Source of the DNA: an uncultured Ruminococcus sp.
GTDB lineage: Bacteria > Bacillota > Clostridia > Oscillospirales > Ruminococcaceae
DNA length: 6,743 bases
Direction of reading: 5' to 3'
NCBI GenBank assembly: GCA_946186215.1
Contig: CAMHMM010000102.1
Location: 1-6,743 of the forward strand
In this document: piece by piece, positions 1 through 6,590 of the stretch
Layout: the number at the start of each line of letters is the position of its first letter
Numbering within the stretch: the first letter of the stretch is position 1
Notes under the pieces: generated by a model
Told to the model about the DNA's origin: nothing
The model's database searches: none
What the model saw: only the letters and a program-made list of their open reading frames with translations
Program-made: the position numbers and the translations under genes

Positions 1-800
1 TAGTTGCCGTCGTACTTATCGGAATTGTATTTGATCATTCCCGCGCCCACGGTGACCAGCTCATCGGAATTCTCGTGTATGGCCGCCGCACATTTTGCAA
101 AGAAATTTCCCAGATGCTTCCAACCGATCATGCCGCACTCGAAGTTTTCCTTAACCCAGTCGGGTTCGTTCATCAGGTCTATCCCCCACAGATAGGGGCT
201 GCCGCCGTACCGCTGCACAAACGGGATCACATACTGATCGATATAGGACTGTATGGCCGCATCGCTCTTTACAAGCTTTCTCCAGCGGTCATAGCCCTGA
301 TTTTCATTTTTGAAGTGGTCGAAGGAAAGAAAGGTCGGCATCAGGTAGATGTGGTGCTTTTCGGCAATGGCAAAAAGCCTGTCCAGATCCTGCCAGTGCT
401 TCTTGTTCACGGACTTTACCGTACCGTCCTCATTGAGGCGGACAATATTCATGCCGGCGCAGTTTACCCACACTCGTGTAGCATTTATCCCTGATTCGTG
501 GAGCGTGGCAAAATGCTCGTCCCAGAATTCCTCGTTGAATGCGCCGCCGAAATCGTTCCATTTGTCCCACGGAGTGTTGGCACCGTTTATCCACAGCTCC
601 TTGCCGTCTACGGTAAATGAAGTACTCTCCACTCTTACAACCGTGCCGTCATAATCCTCAACGGATGTGGCAAAGTCACCGACAGCGTCATCGGGGATAT
701 CCTCCTCGGGCTCGGGGACATCATCTGCGGCCTTGCCCCTGCATCCTGCAAGGGATGCTGCGAGCATAAGAGCCGTCATGAAAAAACTCAGCTTTTTCAT
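1..800 (-). CDS. GH5-like glycoside hydrolase lipoprotein, 3' end outside the window
   Basis: The 266 visible codons start at ATG 800-798 and run off the left edge. Residues 1-20 form a lipoprotein signal peptide ending in the lipobox Leu-Ala-Gly-Cys, with the lipidated Cys at 20. An acidic linker follows (about 26-50). From about 60 the sequence reads as a (beta/alpha)8 hydrolase of clan GH-A, closest by eye to family GH5 (endo-beta-mannanase or cellulase type). A strand carries Arg109 (TRVWVN), and WGIDLMNEPDW at 205-215 carries Asn211-Glu212, the family's general acid/base pair. The nucleophile Glu would lie further on and is not seen, so activity cannot be confirmed. The likely role is cutting a beta-mannan or beta-glucan at the outer membrane face. 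The gene starts 13 bases after the upstream gene, with GGGGTGA as a ribosome binding site, so the two are probably co-transcribed. The last partial codon is TA-, which is Tyr or a stop depending on the next base. Substrate is not determinable. Confidence 0.85.
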   Translation of the reverse strand, partial: MKKLSFFMTALMLAASLAGCRGKAADDVPEPEEDIPDDAVGDFATSVEDYDGTVVRVESTSFTVDGKELWINGANTPWDKWNDFGGAFNEEFWDEHFATLHESGINATRVWVNCAGMNIVRLNEDGTVKSVNKKHWQDLDRLFAIAEKHHIYLMPTFLSFDHFKNENQGYDRWRKLVKSDAAIQSYIDQYVIPFVQRYGGSPYLWGIDLMNEPDWVKENFECGMIGWKHLGNFFAKCAAAIHENSDELVTVGAGMIKYNSDKYDGN

Positions 801-813
801 ATTCACCCCGCCG

Positions 814-1572
814 TTACTTCACGGCTGCTGCGATCTTGCCCATATCCTCCATGCTCAGGGGCACATCCGTCGATACTGAGAAGGAATAGCCCTTGTACAC
901 CCATGTAACAAGGCTGATGCTGCTTTCGTCGCTGCCCTTGTAGGTAAGCTTTCTGCCGTCCTTGAGATCCTCTGTCTGTGAGAAGCGGTACTTGTTGTAG
1001 TCACCGCTGATATCGTCCCTTGTGGAGCCCTTGCGTACAGTGATCTTTCCGCCGTTTTTGCCGGAATAGGTCACCTGTATCATATAATCCGCAACGGCTG
1101 TAATGGAATCGCGGTTGCCGAAGCCCTTTATCTTCTCTGGCACGGATGCATAGAAGCCTGCGATATCATAGGCCTTTTCCATATCGCTGCAGTCGGTAAA
1201 GGGGTTTGCCATGCCAACAAAGCTTTCTGCATTCTCGTCCTGGAGCCTGCCGTTCTTGCCGAAGACATAGAGCTTGCCGTTTATCCTGAGCTTGCCCTGT
1301 GCCATCCTGCCGTCATTGCGAAGATAATATGTTGGCTTGCCGTCGGACATGAGCCAGCTTGCTTTCATCATCTTGCCGTTTTTGTAATAATAGCGGTCTG
1401 CTCCCTTTGTTACCCAGCCGGAAACCACGCCGAGGTTTTCACCGCTGTCGGAAAAATGAGTGAGAACGCCGTTATCCATCCTGTAGGTATCGGCCTTTGC
1501 TCCGACGCAGAATGTGCCTGTCACGGCAAGAGCCGCCAGAAGCGCCGCAGCAGCCTTTACAGATCTTTTCAT
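814..1572 (-). CDS. Secreted protein with cell-wall-binding repeats and a DUF4367-like C-terminal domain
   Basis: This 252-residue protein starts at ATG 1572-1570, which has a clear AAAGGAG ribosome binding site seven bases upstream. Residues 1-27 are a signal peptide (basic start, Ala/Leu-rich core, likely cleavage after Ala-Lys-Ala27). Cys22 is not in a lipobox, so it is probably released or wall-bound. Residues about 48-111 hold three degenerate repeats with the Gly-Trp/aromatic-Asn-Gly-Lys pattern of choline- or cell-wall-binding repeats: GWV...YYYKNGKM, TYYLRNDGRM and LYVFGKNGRL. From about 122 (NPFTDCSDMEKAYDIAGF) to the end, a domain with the IQVTYS, ITVRKG and DDISGDYNKY motifs resembles DUF4367, common in ruminococcal secreted proteins; this is by memory of the family. 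No catalytic residues are recognised. It precedes the GH5-like lipoprotein in an apparent two-gene operon, so a wall-anchoring or sensing role around that enzyme is a guess. Confidence 0.8.
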   Translation of the reverse strand: MKRSVKAAAALLAALAVTGTFCVGAKADTYRMDNGVLTHFSDSGENLGVVSGWVTKGADRYYYKNGKMMKASWLMSDGKPTYYLRNDGRMAQGKLRINGKLYVFGKNGRLQDENAESFVGMANPFTDCSDMEKAYDIAGFYASVPEKIKGFGNRDSITAVADYMIQVTYSGKNGGKITVRKGSTRDDISGDYNKYRFSQTEDLKDGRKLTYKGSDESSISLVTWVYKGYSFSVSTDVPLSMEDMGKIAAAVK

Positions 1573-1696
1573 ACCGATTCTCCTTTGTCATATGATATTT
1601 GCGAATTTATGCTTTTGTATCCAAGGAAACACCGGACAAAGCGCAATATCTTTTCCGTATATCTTCAGTATTTCCTTATCATCGTTGCGTACATAT
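1573..1696 (-). promoter_or_regulatory. Leader of about 124 bases with sequences complementary to the ribosome binding site
   Basis: Read on the minus strand, the untranslated leader between the predicted start of transcription and the secreted-protein gene contains AAGGAAA (1677-1671), CTTTGTC (1641-1635), TTTCCTT (1629-1623) and then GACAAAG (1589-1583), which overlaps the ribosome binding site AAAGGAG (1586-1580). AAGGAAA can pair with TTTCCTT over seven bases, and CTTTGTC with GACAAAG over seven. TTTCCTT can alternatively pair with AAGGAG of the ribosome binding site (six pairs, one G-U). The leader could therefore form either a pseudoknot or two exclusive folds that hide or expose the site. 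It matches no riboswitch class I recognise. Pairings this short can arise by chance in such a length. Confidence 0.35.
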
Positions 1697-1702
1697 GCAT
1701 TG

Positions 1703-1731
1703 ATTATAACACACGGCACCGAAAAATGCAA
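1703..1731 (-). promoter_or_regulatory. Housekeeping-sigma promoter with extended -10
   Basis: On the minus strand TTGCAT (1731-1726) and TATAAT (1708-1703) are separated by exactly 17 bases, and TG precedes the -10 box by one base (TGTTATAAT), which makes an extended -10. This is close to the sigma-A consensus. Transcription should begin near 1696 and drive the secreted-protein gene and the following glycoside hydrolase. The 97-base repeats begin about 27 bases upstream of the -35 box. Confidence 0.75.
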
Positions 1732-1757
1732 GCATTTACCCAAAATTGGCAGGCAGA

Positions 1758-2010
1758 GCCTGCACCCACCCGTATGTTTATTTGCGGGTAACCGTTAAAT
1801 GGTGGCTCGGAGCTTTTATGCCTGCTGTTGATTTTCACTCAACCGGTCGGCAAGGCCTGCACCCACCCGCATGCTTATTTGCGGGTAACCGTTAAATAGC
1901 GGCTCGGAGCGTTTATGCCTGCCGTTGATTTTCACTTAGCCGGTCGGCAAGGCCGACAACTGCCCGTATGTTTATTTGTAGGTAATCGTTAAATGGTGGC
2001 TCGGAGCTTT
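1758..2010. repeat. Tandem 97-base repeat, two full copies and one partial
   Basis: The copies are 1758-1854, 1855-1951 and 1952-2010 (first 59 bases only). Copies 1 and 2 differ at 8 of 97 positions, 7 of them transitions. Copy 3 is more diverged in its first 35 bases and stops abruptly at 2010/2011. Each unit holds, in plus-strand order: a hairpin ACCCGY...GCGGGT (copy 1 at 1768-1773/1784-1789); a short hairpin CCG...YGG (1792-1794/1803-1805); the invariant dyad GCTC-G-GAGC (1805-1813, 1902-1910, 1999-2007); and, in copies 1 and 2, GTTGA...TCAAC (1827-1831/1839-1843). No open frame is conserved across copies. The 13-base piece GAGCTTTTATGCC recurs alone at 2189-2201, suggesting older decayed copies. 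Function unknown. Confidence 0.92.
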
Positions 2011-2073
2011 AGTTTAACCCCTCCACCACCGCCGTGGGCGGCGGTCCCCCTCCCCTTTCAGGGTAGGCAAGAT
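2011..2073. repeat. GC-rich hairpin element of an intergenic-repeat type
   Basis: This stretch follows directly on the broken end of the third 97-base repeat. It has a perfect 7-base stem ACCGCCG/CGGCGGT (2028-2034/2039-2045) with loop TGGG, flanked by C-rich arms (CCCCTCC before, CCCCCTCCCC after). A second small stem CCCT-TTC-AGGG (2053-2056/2060-2063) and GGCAAGAT close it. From memory, C-rich 'CCTCCACC..hairpin..CCCCCTCCCCTTT' intergenic elements are frequent in Ruminococcaceae genomes, but I could not search for them. It could act as a bidirectional terminator or be a small non-coding mobile element. There is no T-tract right after the main stem on either strand, so simple termination is not well supported. 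Confidence 0.5.
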
Positions 2074-2171
2074 ACTGTGCTTTATTAATTGTCAAGTGGC
2101 AGGCTAAAGTTTGCCGGTATAAGAGCACGGGAAACAGCGGGCTTTGCACGCCCTTTCAGGGTAGACAAGAT
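2053..2171. repeat. Pair of 21-base direct repeats 98 bases apart
   Basis: CCCTTTCAGGGTA begins at 2053 and again at 2151, each followed by a near-identical tail (GGCAAGAT versus GACAAGAT), giving 20 of 21 matches over 2053-2073 and 2151-2171. The sequence between them (2074-2150) is not repeated and holds only a weak GGGC/GCCC hairpin (2139-2142/2150-2153). The 98-base spacing is close to the 97-base period of the neighbouring array. From 2172 on there are GCAGG/CCTGC arms and the 13-base remnant of the 97-base unit. No gene is evident from 2074 to 2213. Confidence 0.75.
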
Positions 2172-2213
2172 GCAGGTTCTGCCTGCCAGAGCTTTTATGC
2201 CATCTAATACAAA

Positions 2214-2243
2214 TGCCTTTCCCGCCGCAGAACGGGAAAGGCA
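2214..2243 (-). terminator. Intrinsic terminator after carB
   Basis: An 11-base perfect inverted repeat (TGCCTTTCCCG at 2214-2224, CGGGAAAGGCA at 2233-2243) with an 8-base loop begins six bases after the carB stop. On the minus strand it is followed by TTTGTATTAG, a short, imperfect T-tract. The position and stem strength make it the end of the pyr operon. The broken T-tract may allow some read-through. Confidence 0.8.
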
Positions 2244-2249
2244 AAGGGT

Positions 2250-5200
2250 TCATATAGTAGTGATATCCACCATTTCGATATTGTCTATGCTCTTGCCCAT
2301 TGCAAGTATATCTGCAACGGCATTGGCGGTATCTATGGCGGTAAGGCAGCAGATAGACCTTTCCACAGTCTTGCGGCGGATCTTTACGCTGTCGTACTGA
2401 GGTATCCTTCCGTGGGCGGATGTGGAGATAACATAATCTATCTTTCCGCTGTCAAGGAGCGTCATTACATTGGGCTTTTCCTCAGATGCCTTGCGGACCA
2501 TGTTCGCAGCGATCATATTCCTGTTGAGAGTCGATGCAGTGCCGCTGGTGGCATAGATATCAAAGCCCAACCGCTCGAATTTTTCCGCAACATAGAGAAT
2601 CTCCTGCTTGTCGGTATCTCTTACGGTAATGAGCACGCCGCCGTTTTTCTTCATATTGTAGCCTGCACCCACAAGACCCTTGTAGAGCGCATCCTCAAAG
2701 GTCTTTGCGATGCCAAGGCATTCGCCTGTGGATTTCATCTCAGGCCCCAGTGCGGTATCAACATCATGGAGCTTTTCAAAGCTGAATACGGGCACCTTGA
2801 CTGCGATATACTCCGCTTCCCTGTAAAGGCCGCTCTCATAGCCCTGCTGTGCGAGGGTTTCACCGAGCATGATCTTTGTTGCGATATCCACCATGGGAAC
2901 GCCGGTGACTTTTGAAATGTAGGGAACCGTTCTTGACGAGCGGGGATTTACCTCGATTACATAGACCTCATTGTTGTACACAACATACTGGATATTAACA
3001 AGGCCTATTACATTGAGCGCCTGTGCGAGCTTCTTTGTGTAGTCGATGATGGTAGCGCGTATCTTCTTTGTGAGAGTAAGTGCGGGATATACTGAGATAG
3101 AGTCGCCCGAATGGACTCCGGCTCTTTCGATATGCTCCATTATGCCGGGGATAAGGAAGTCCTTTCCGTCGCAGATCGCATCGACCTCGACCTCCTTGCC
3201 CATCATGTACTTGTCGATGAGCACGGGGTTTTCCAGTCCGCCGGAGGTGATTATCTGCATATATTCCTCGATATCCTTGTCGGAATGAGCGATGATCATG
3301 TTCTGGCCGCCCAGCACATAGGAGGGGCGCATAAGGACGGGATAGCCCAGATCGTTGGCAGCTCTGAGGGCTTCTTCGGTATTCATGACCGTGTGGCCTG
3401 CAGGACGGGGTATGCCGCACTTGTTGAGCAGCTCGTCAAAGCGCTCTCTGTCCTCTGCGGCATCTATACTGTCGGGAGATGTGCCAAGTATGTTGACACC
3501 AATTTCAGCAAGATGGCGAGTGAGCTTGATCGCAGTCTGTCCGCCGAACTGAACAACAGCGCCGTAGGGCTTTTCCGTCTCGATGATGGAGCGCACATCC
3601 TCGGGAGTAAGAGGATCGAAATACAGTCTGTCGCCGGTATCAAAGTCAGTGGAAACGGTCTCGGGATTATTGTTGCAGATAACTGCCTCATATCCCATTT
3701 CCTTTAATGCCCACACGCAGTGGACGGAGCAGTAGTCAAATTCGATGCCCTGTCCTATCCTGATAGGGCCGGAACCGAATACGATGACCTTTTTGCGTCC
3801 CTTGTCGGTGCGCTCTATGAACTGTGCTGCCTCGTTTTCCTCGTCAAAGGTGGAATAGAAGTAGGGCGTTTCAGCCTTGAACTCGCCTGCGCAGGTATCG
3901 ACCATCTTATATACCGCACTGCGGTGTACGGGGCATTTCTGCCCGCTTATCTTCTCGATCGTGCTGTCAAGATAACCGAAGCGCTTAGCGGCAAGGTAGA
4001 GGCGTTCATCAAGGACACCGTCTTCCATGCGGTGCTCCAGCTCTGCAAGATTGCGGAGCTTTGCGAGGAACCAGAGATCGATCTTGGTGATATCGTGTAT
4101 CTTTTCTATATCAACGCCGCGCTTTATGTTCTCAAATACCACGAAGGAGCGGATATCATCAACATTGTAAAGCAGCTTGTAAACTTCATCATCAGAAAGG
4201 CCCTTGAGCTTTTTCATGTTCATGGAATCAAGACCGAGCTCGATCGAGCGGACAGCCTTCATCATAGCCTGCTCGAAGGATGTGCCTATTGCCATGACCT
4301 CGCCTGTCGCCATCATCTGAGTGCCTAAGGTGCGCTTTGCGTAAACGAATTTATCAAAGGGCCATTTGGGGAATTTTACGACCACATAGTCAAGTGCGGG
4401 CTCAAAGCAGGCATAGGTCTTGCCTGTTACCGCATTCACTATCTCGTCGAGGGTGTAGCCTATGGCGATCCTCGCTGCAACCTTTGCGATGGGATAGCCC
4501 GTTGCCTTTGATGCAAGAGCCGAGGAGCGGGAAACTCTGGGATTTACCTCGATAACGGCATATTCAAACGAATCTGGCTTTAATGCGAACTGGCAGTTGC
4601 AGCCGCCCTCCACCTTCAGCTCTGAGATTATATTGAGTGCCGCAGTACGCAGCATCTGGTATTCCTTGTCGGCAAGGGTGACTGCGGGAGCGATAACGAT
4701 GGAGTCACCTGTATGAACGCCCACGGGATCGAAATTTTCCATAGAGCAGACTGTGATAACATTGCCCTTGCTGTCGCGGATGACCTCGAATTCTATTTCC
4801 TTCCAGCCGCTTATGCATTTTTCCACGAGTATCTGTGTTATCGGAGAAAGGCGCAGGCCGTTTGTGGCGATATCCGCCAGCTCATCACGGTCGCCTGCGA
4901 TGCCGCCGCCTGTTCCGCCGAGAGTGAACGCAGGGCGCACAATAACGGGGTAGCCTATCTCTTCGGCAAAATCCAGTGCATCCTCAACATTTTCCACTAC
5001 CTTTGAGGGGATAACAGGCTCGCCTATCTTCTCCATGGTGTCCTTGAAGGCCTGTCTGTCCTCGGCCTTGTGGATGGTGAGGGGATCGGCACCCAGCAGC
5101 TTTACATTGTTCTTCTCAAGAAAGCCGCATTCTGCAAGCTGCATCGAAAGTGTGAGGCCTGTCTGGCCGCCGAGGGTGGAAAGAACGCTGTCGGGCTTTT

Positions 5201-5441
5201 CTATGAGTATTATCTTTTTGAGCACATCAAGGGTAAGAGGCTCGATATACACCTTATCGGCCATTGCCTTGTCGGTCATGATCGTAGCGGGATTGGAATT
5301 GACGAGGACAACCTCTATTCCCTCTGCCTTCAGGGCGCGGCAGGCCTGTGTGCCTGCATAGTCGAATTCAGCCGCCTGACCTATAACGATAGGTCCGGAG
5401 CCTATGACAAGTACCTTTTTGATATCCTTTCTCAGCGGCAT
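2250..5441 (-). CDS. carB: Carbamoyl-phosphate synthetase large subunit
   Basis: CarB makes carbamoyl phosphate from bicarbonate, two ATP and ammonia delivered from CarA, the first step of pyrimidine and arginine synthesis in the cytosol. At 1063 residues it is full length for the family. The two homologous halves are clear. The first starts with VLVIGSGPIVIGQAAEFDYAG (9-30) and has an ATP-grasp domain whose metal ligands align as Gln284, Glu298 and Asn300. A helical oligomerisation region follows (about 400-550). The second half starts at 551 (KVIVFGSGPIRIGQGIEFDY) with ligands Gln818, Glu830 and Asn832. The C-terminal MGS-like allosteric domain (about 934-1063) keeps residues matching the E. 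coli UMP/IMP site: Lys945, Thr965, Thr968, Lys984 and Thr1007. The ATG at 5441 overlaps the carA stop by one base (TAATG) and has GAGGA upstream, so translation is coupled. No frameshift or missing catalytic residue is seen. The Bacillus-type name would be pyrAB. Confidence 0.99.
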   Translation of the reverse strand: MPLRKDIKKVLVIGSGPIVIGQAAEFDYAGTQACRALKAEGIEVVLVNSNPATIMTDKAMADKVYIEPLTLDVLKKIILIEKPDSVLSTLGGQTGLTLSMQLAECGFLEKNNVKLLGADPLTIHKAEDRQAFKDTMEKIGEPVIPSKVVENVEDALDFAEEIGYPVIVRPAFTLGGTGGGIAGDRDELADIATNGLRLSPITQILVEKCISGWKEIEFEVIRDSKGNVITVCSMENFDPVGVHTGDSIVIAPAVTLADKEYQMLRTAALNIISELKVEGGCNCQFALKPDSFEYAVIEVNPRVSRSSALASKATGYPIAKVAARIAIGYTLDEIVNAVTGKTYACFEPALDYVVVKFPKWPFDKFVYAKRTLGTQMMATGEVMAIGTSFEQAMMKAVRSIELGLDSMNMKKLKGLSDDEVYKLLYNVDDIRSFVVFENIKRGVDIEKIHDITKIDLWFLAKLRNLAELEHRMEDGVLDERLYLAAKRFGYLDSTIEKISGQKCPVHRSAVYKMVDTCAGEFKAETPYFYSTFDEENEAAQFIERTDKGRKKVIVFGSGPIRIGQGIEFDYCSVHCVWALKEMGYEAVICNNNPETVSTDFDTGDRLYFDPLTPEDVRSIIETEKPYGAVVQFGGQTAIKLTRHLAEIGVNILGTSPDSIDAAEDRERFDELLNKCGIPRPAGHTVMNTEEALRAANDLGYPVLMRPSYVLGGQNMIIAHSDKDIEEYMQIITSGGLENPVLIDKYMMGKEVEVDAICDGKDFLIPGIMEHIERAGVHSGDSISVYPALTLTKKIRATIIDYTKKLAQALNVIGLVNIQYVVYNNEVYVIEVNPRSSRTVPYISKVTGVPMVDIATKIMLGETLAQQGYESGLYREAEYIAVKVPVFSFEKLHDVDTALGPEMKSTGECLGIAKTFEDALYKGLVGAGYNMKKNGGVLITVRDTDKQEILYVAEKFERLGFDIYATSGTASTLNRNMIAANMVRKASEEKPNVMTLLDSGKIDYVISTSAHGRIPQYDSVKIRRKTVERSICCLTAIDTANAVADILAMGKSIDNIEMVDITTI

Positions 5442-6547
5442 TATTCCTCGCCCCCTATCATGGAGATAAATTCGTCAAACAGATATGATGTATCATGCGG
5501 ACCGCCGCAGGCCTCGGGATGAAACTGCACTGTAAAGCACCTGAATGAATGGTAGCGTATTCCCTCGCAGGTGCCGTCATTGGCATTGACATGAGAGACC
5601 TCGCCCACCTCTGCGGGAAGGCTGTCGCTCACTACCGCATAGCCGTGATTCTGGGATGTTACAAAGGTGCGGTCAAGAGCCGTATCGGTAACGGGCTGAT
5701 TTGCTCCTCTGTGGCCGTATTTGAGCTTTTCAGTGCGGGCACCGTTGGCAAGCGCCATGAGCTGGTGGCCAAGGCAGATGCCGAATATGGGGATGCCCAT
5801 TTCCTTTATTTTCCGCAGATTTGCGATTATATCCGTATTCTCGGCAGGATCACCGGGGCCGTTGGAGAGCATTATCCCGTCGGGGGCAAGCTCCTTTATC
5901 CTTTCGGGGGATGTATCTCCCGGCACAACGATCACCGTGCAGCCTCTTTTGAGAAGCTCTCTCCTGATGTTGTACTTATAGCCGAAATCAAAGAGCACCA
6001 CACGATATTTCTCATTTTCGGCAGTATATACCTTTTCCTCTGAGGATGTAACGCTGCTTACCGCTTTTTCCACTCTGAACGCATTTATCCTTTCAAGGAG
6101 CTGTGCCTTTACCTCGGGGATGCTCAGATCCTCACAGGTGATGCACCCGTTCATTACACCGTGCTCCCTGATCATCCTTGTGAGCCGTCTTGTGTCCACG
6201 GAGTGGATGCCGATAACATTATGGGACACAAGGAAATCATTGATATTTCCCTCACATCTGAAATTGGAGGGCATATCGCAGTATTCCCTTACGATATAGC
6301 CGTTCAGGTATGTTCCTGCCGACTCCACATCCTCCTCGTTCACGCCGTAGTTGCCGATAAGCGGGAAGGTCTGTGTAACGATCTGTCCGAAATAGCTGGG
6401 GTCTGTAAGTGTCTCCTCATAGCCTGTCATGCCCGTGGCAAAAACTATCTCGCCGATGGCAGTGCCCTTTTTACCGAAGGAGAGCCCCTCGAACACCGTG
6501 CCGTCCGCAAGCATGATGCAAGCCTTGTCGGAATTAAAAACTGTCAT
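5441..6547 (-). CDS. carA: Carbamoyl-phosphate synthetase small (glutaminase) subunit
   Basis: CarA hydrolyses glutamine and passes ammonia through a tunnel to CarB. With the start chosen here the protein has 368 residues, normal for the family. The N-terminal CPSase small-chain domain occupies about 1-135 (ADGTVFEGLSFG, GMTGYEETLTDPSY). The class I glutamine amidotransferase domain spans about 170-360, with the nucleophile Cys258 in FGICLGHQ and the His343/Glu345 pair in VQFHPEA, so the catalytic triad is complete. ATG 6547-6545 is preferred over the TTG at 6565, which would add MIEAYH: GAGG lies eight bases before the ATG, the TTG has no ribosome binding site, and homologues begin near this ATG. 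The gene starts 43 bases after the pyrF stop and overlaps carB by one base. The Bacillus-type name would be pyrAA. Confidence 0.98.
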   Translation of the reverse strand: MTVFNSDKACIMLADGTVFEGLSFGKKGTAIGEIVFATGMTGYEETLTDPSYFGQIVTQTFPLIGNYGVNEEDVESAGTYLNGYIVREYCDMPSNFRCEGNINDFLVSHNVIGIHSVDTRRLTRMIREHGVMNGCITCEDLSIPEVKAQLLERINAFRVEKAVSSVTSSEEKVYTAENEKYRVVLFDFGYKYNIRRELLKRGCTVIVVPGDTSPERIKELAPDGIMLSNGPGDPAENTDIIANLRKIKEMGIPIFGICLGHQLMALANGARTEKLKYGHRGANQPVTDTALDRTFVTSQNHGYAVVSDSLPAEVGEVSHVNANDGTCEGIRYHSFRCFTVQFHPEACGGPHDTSYLFDEFISMIGGEE

Positions 6548-6555
6548 ATGATACG

Positions 6556-6559
6556 CCTC
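6556..6559 (-). promoter_or_regulatory. Ribosome binding site that decides the carA start
   Basis: On the minus strand GAGG (6559-6556) sits eight bases before the ATG at 6547. The alternative TTG at 6565-6563 has only AT-rich sequence (CTCAATTA) upstream. This favours the shorter carA product starting MTVFNSDK. Confidence 0.7.
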
Positions 6560-6590
6560 GATCAATAATTGAGTTTGTGGGGATTCGGGA

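Noticed and set aside
1456..1798. Overlapping plus-strand open frames of 94 and 111 codons crossing the promoter region
   Set aside because: They start inside the secreted-protein gene, cross its promoter and leader, and have low-complexity translations without domain signals.
1758..2010. CRISPR array
   Set aside because: The repeated unit is 97 bases with no short repeat/unique spacer alternation, only two and a half copies, and no cas gene nearby.
2089..2123. Plus-strand promoter (TTGTCA ... TATAAG) for a possible RNA
   Set aside because: The spacing between the boxes is 23 bases, too long for a normal sigma-A promoter, and no better pair was found.
3111..4328. Long plus-strand open frames (198 and 202 codons) opposite carB
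   Set aside because: They lie wholly antisense to an unmistakable carB, and their translations show no recognisable domain or ribosome binding site. They are frame shadows.
6548..6565. TTG start for carA adding six residues (MIEAYH)
   Set aside because: There is no ribosome binding site before the TTG, while GAGG is well placed for the ATG at 6547, which also matches the usual start of the family.
5549..6568. Plus-strand open frames opposite carA (164 and 135 codons)
   Set aside because: They are antisense to conserved carA coding sequence with no independent support.
6566..6590. Hairpin or promoter between pyrF and carA
   Set aside because: Only a short CAAT-T-ATTG palindrome is present, with no GC-rich stem, T-tract or paired -35/-10 boxes. 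It looks like a plain intercistronic gap.
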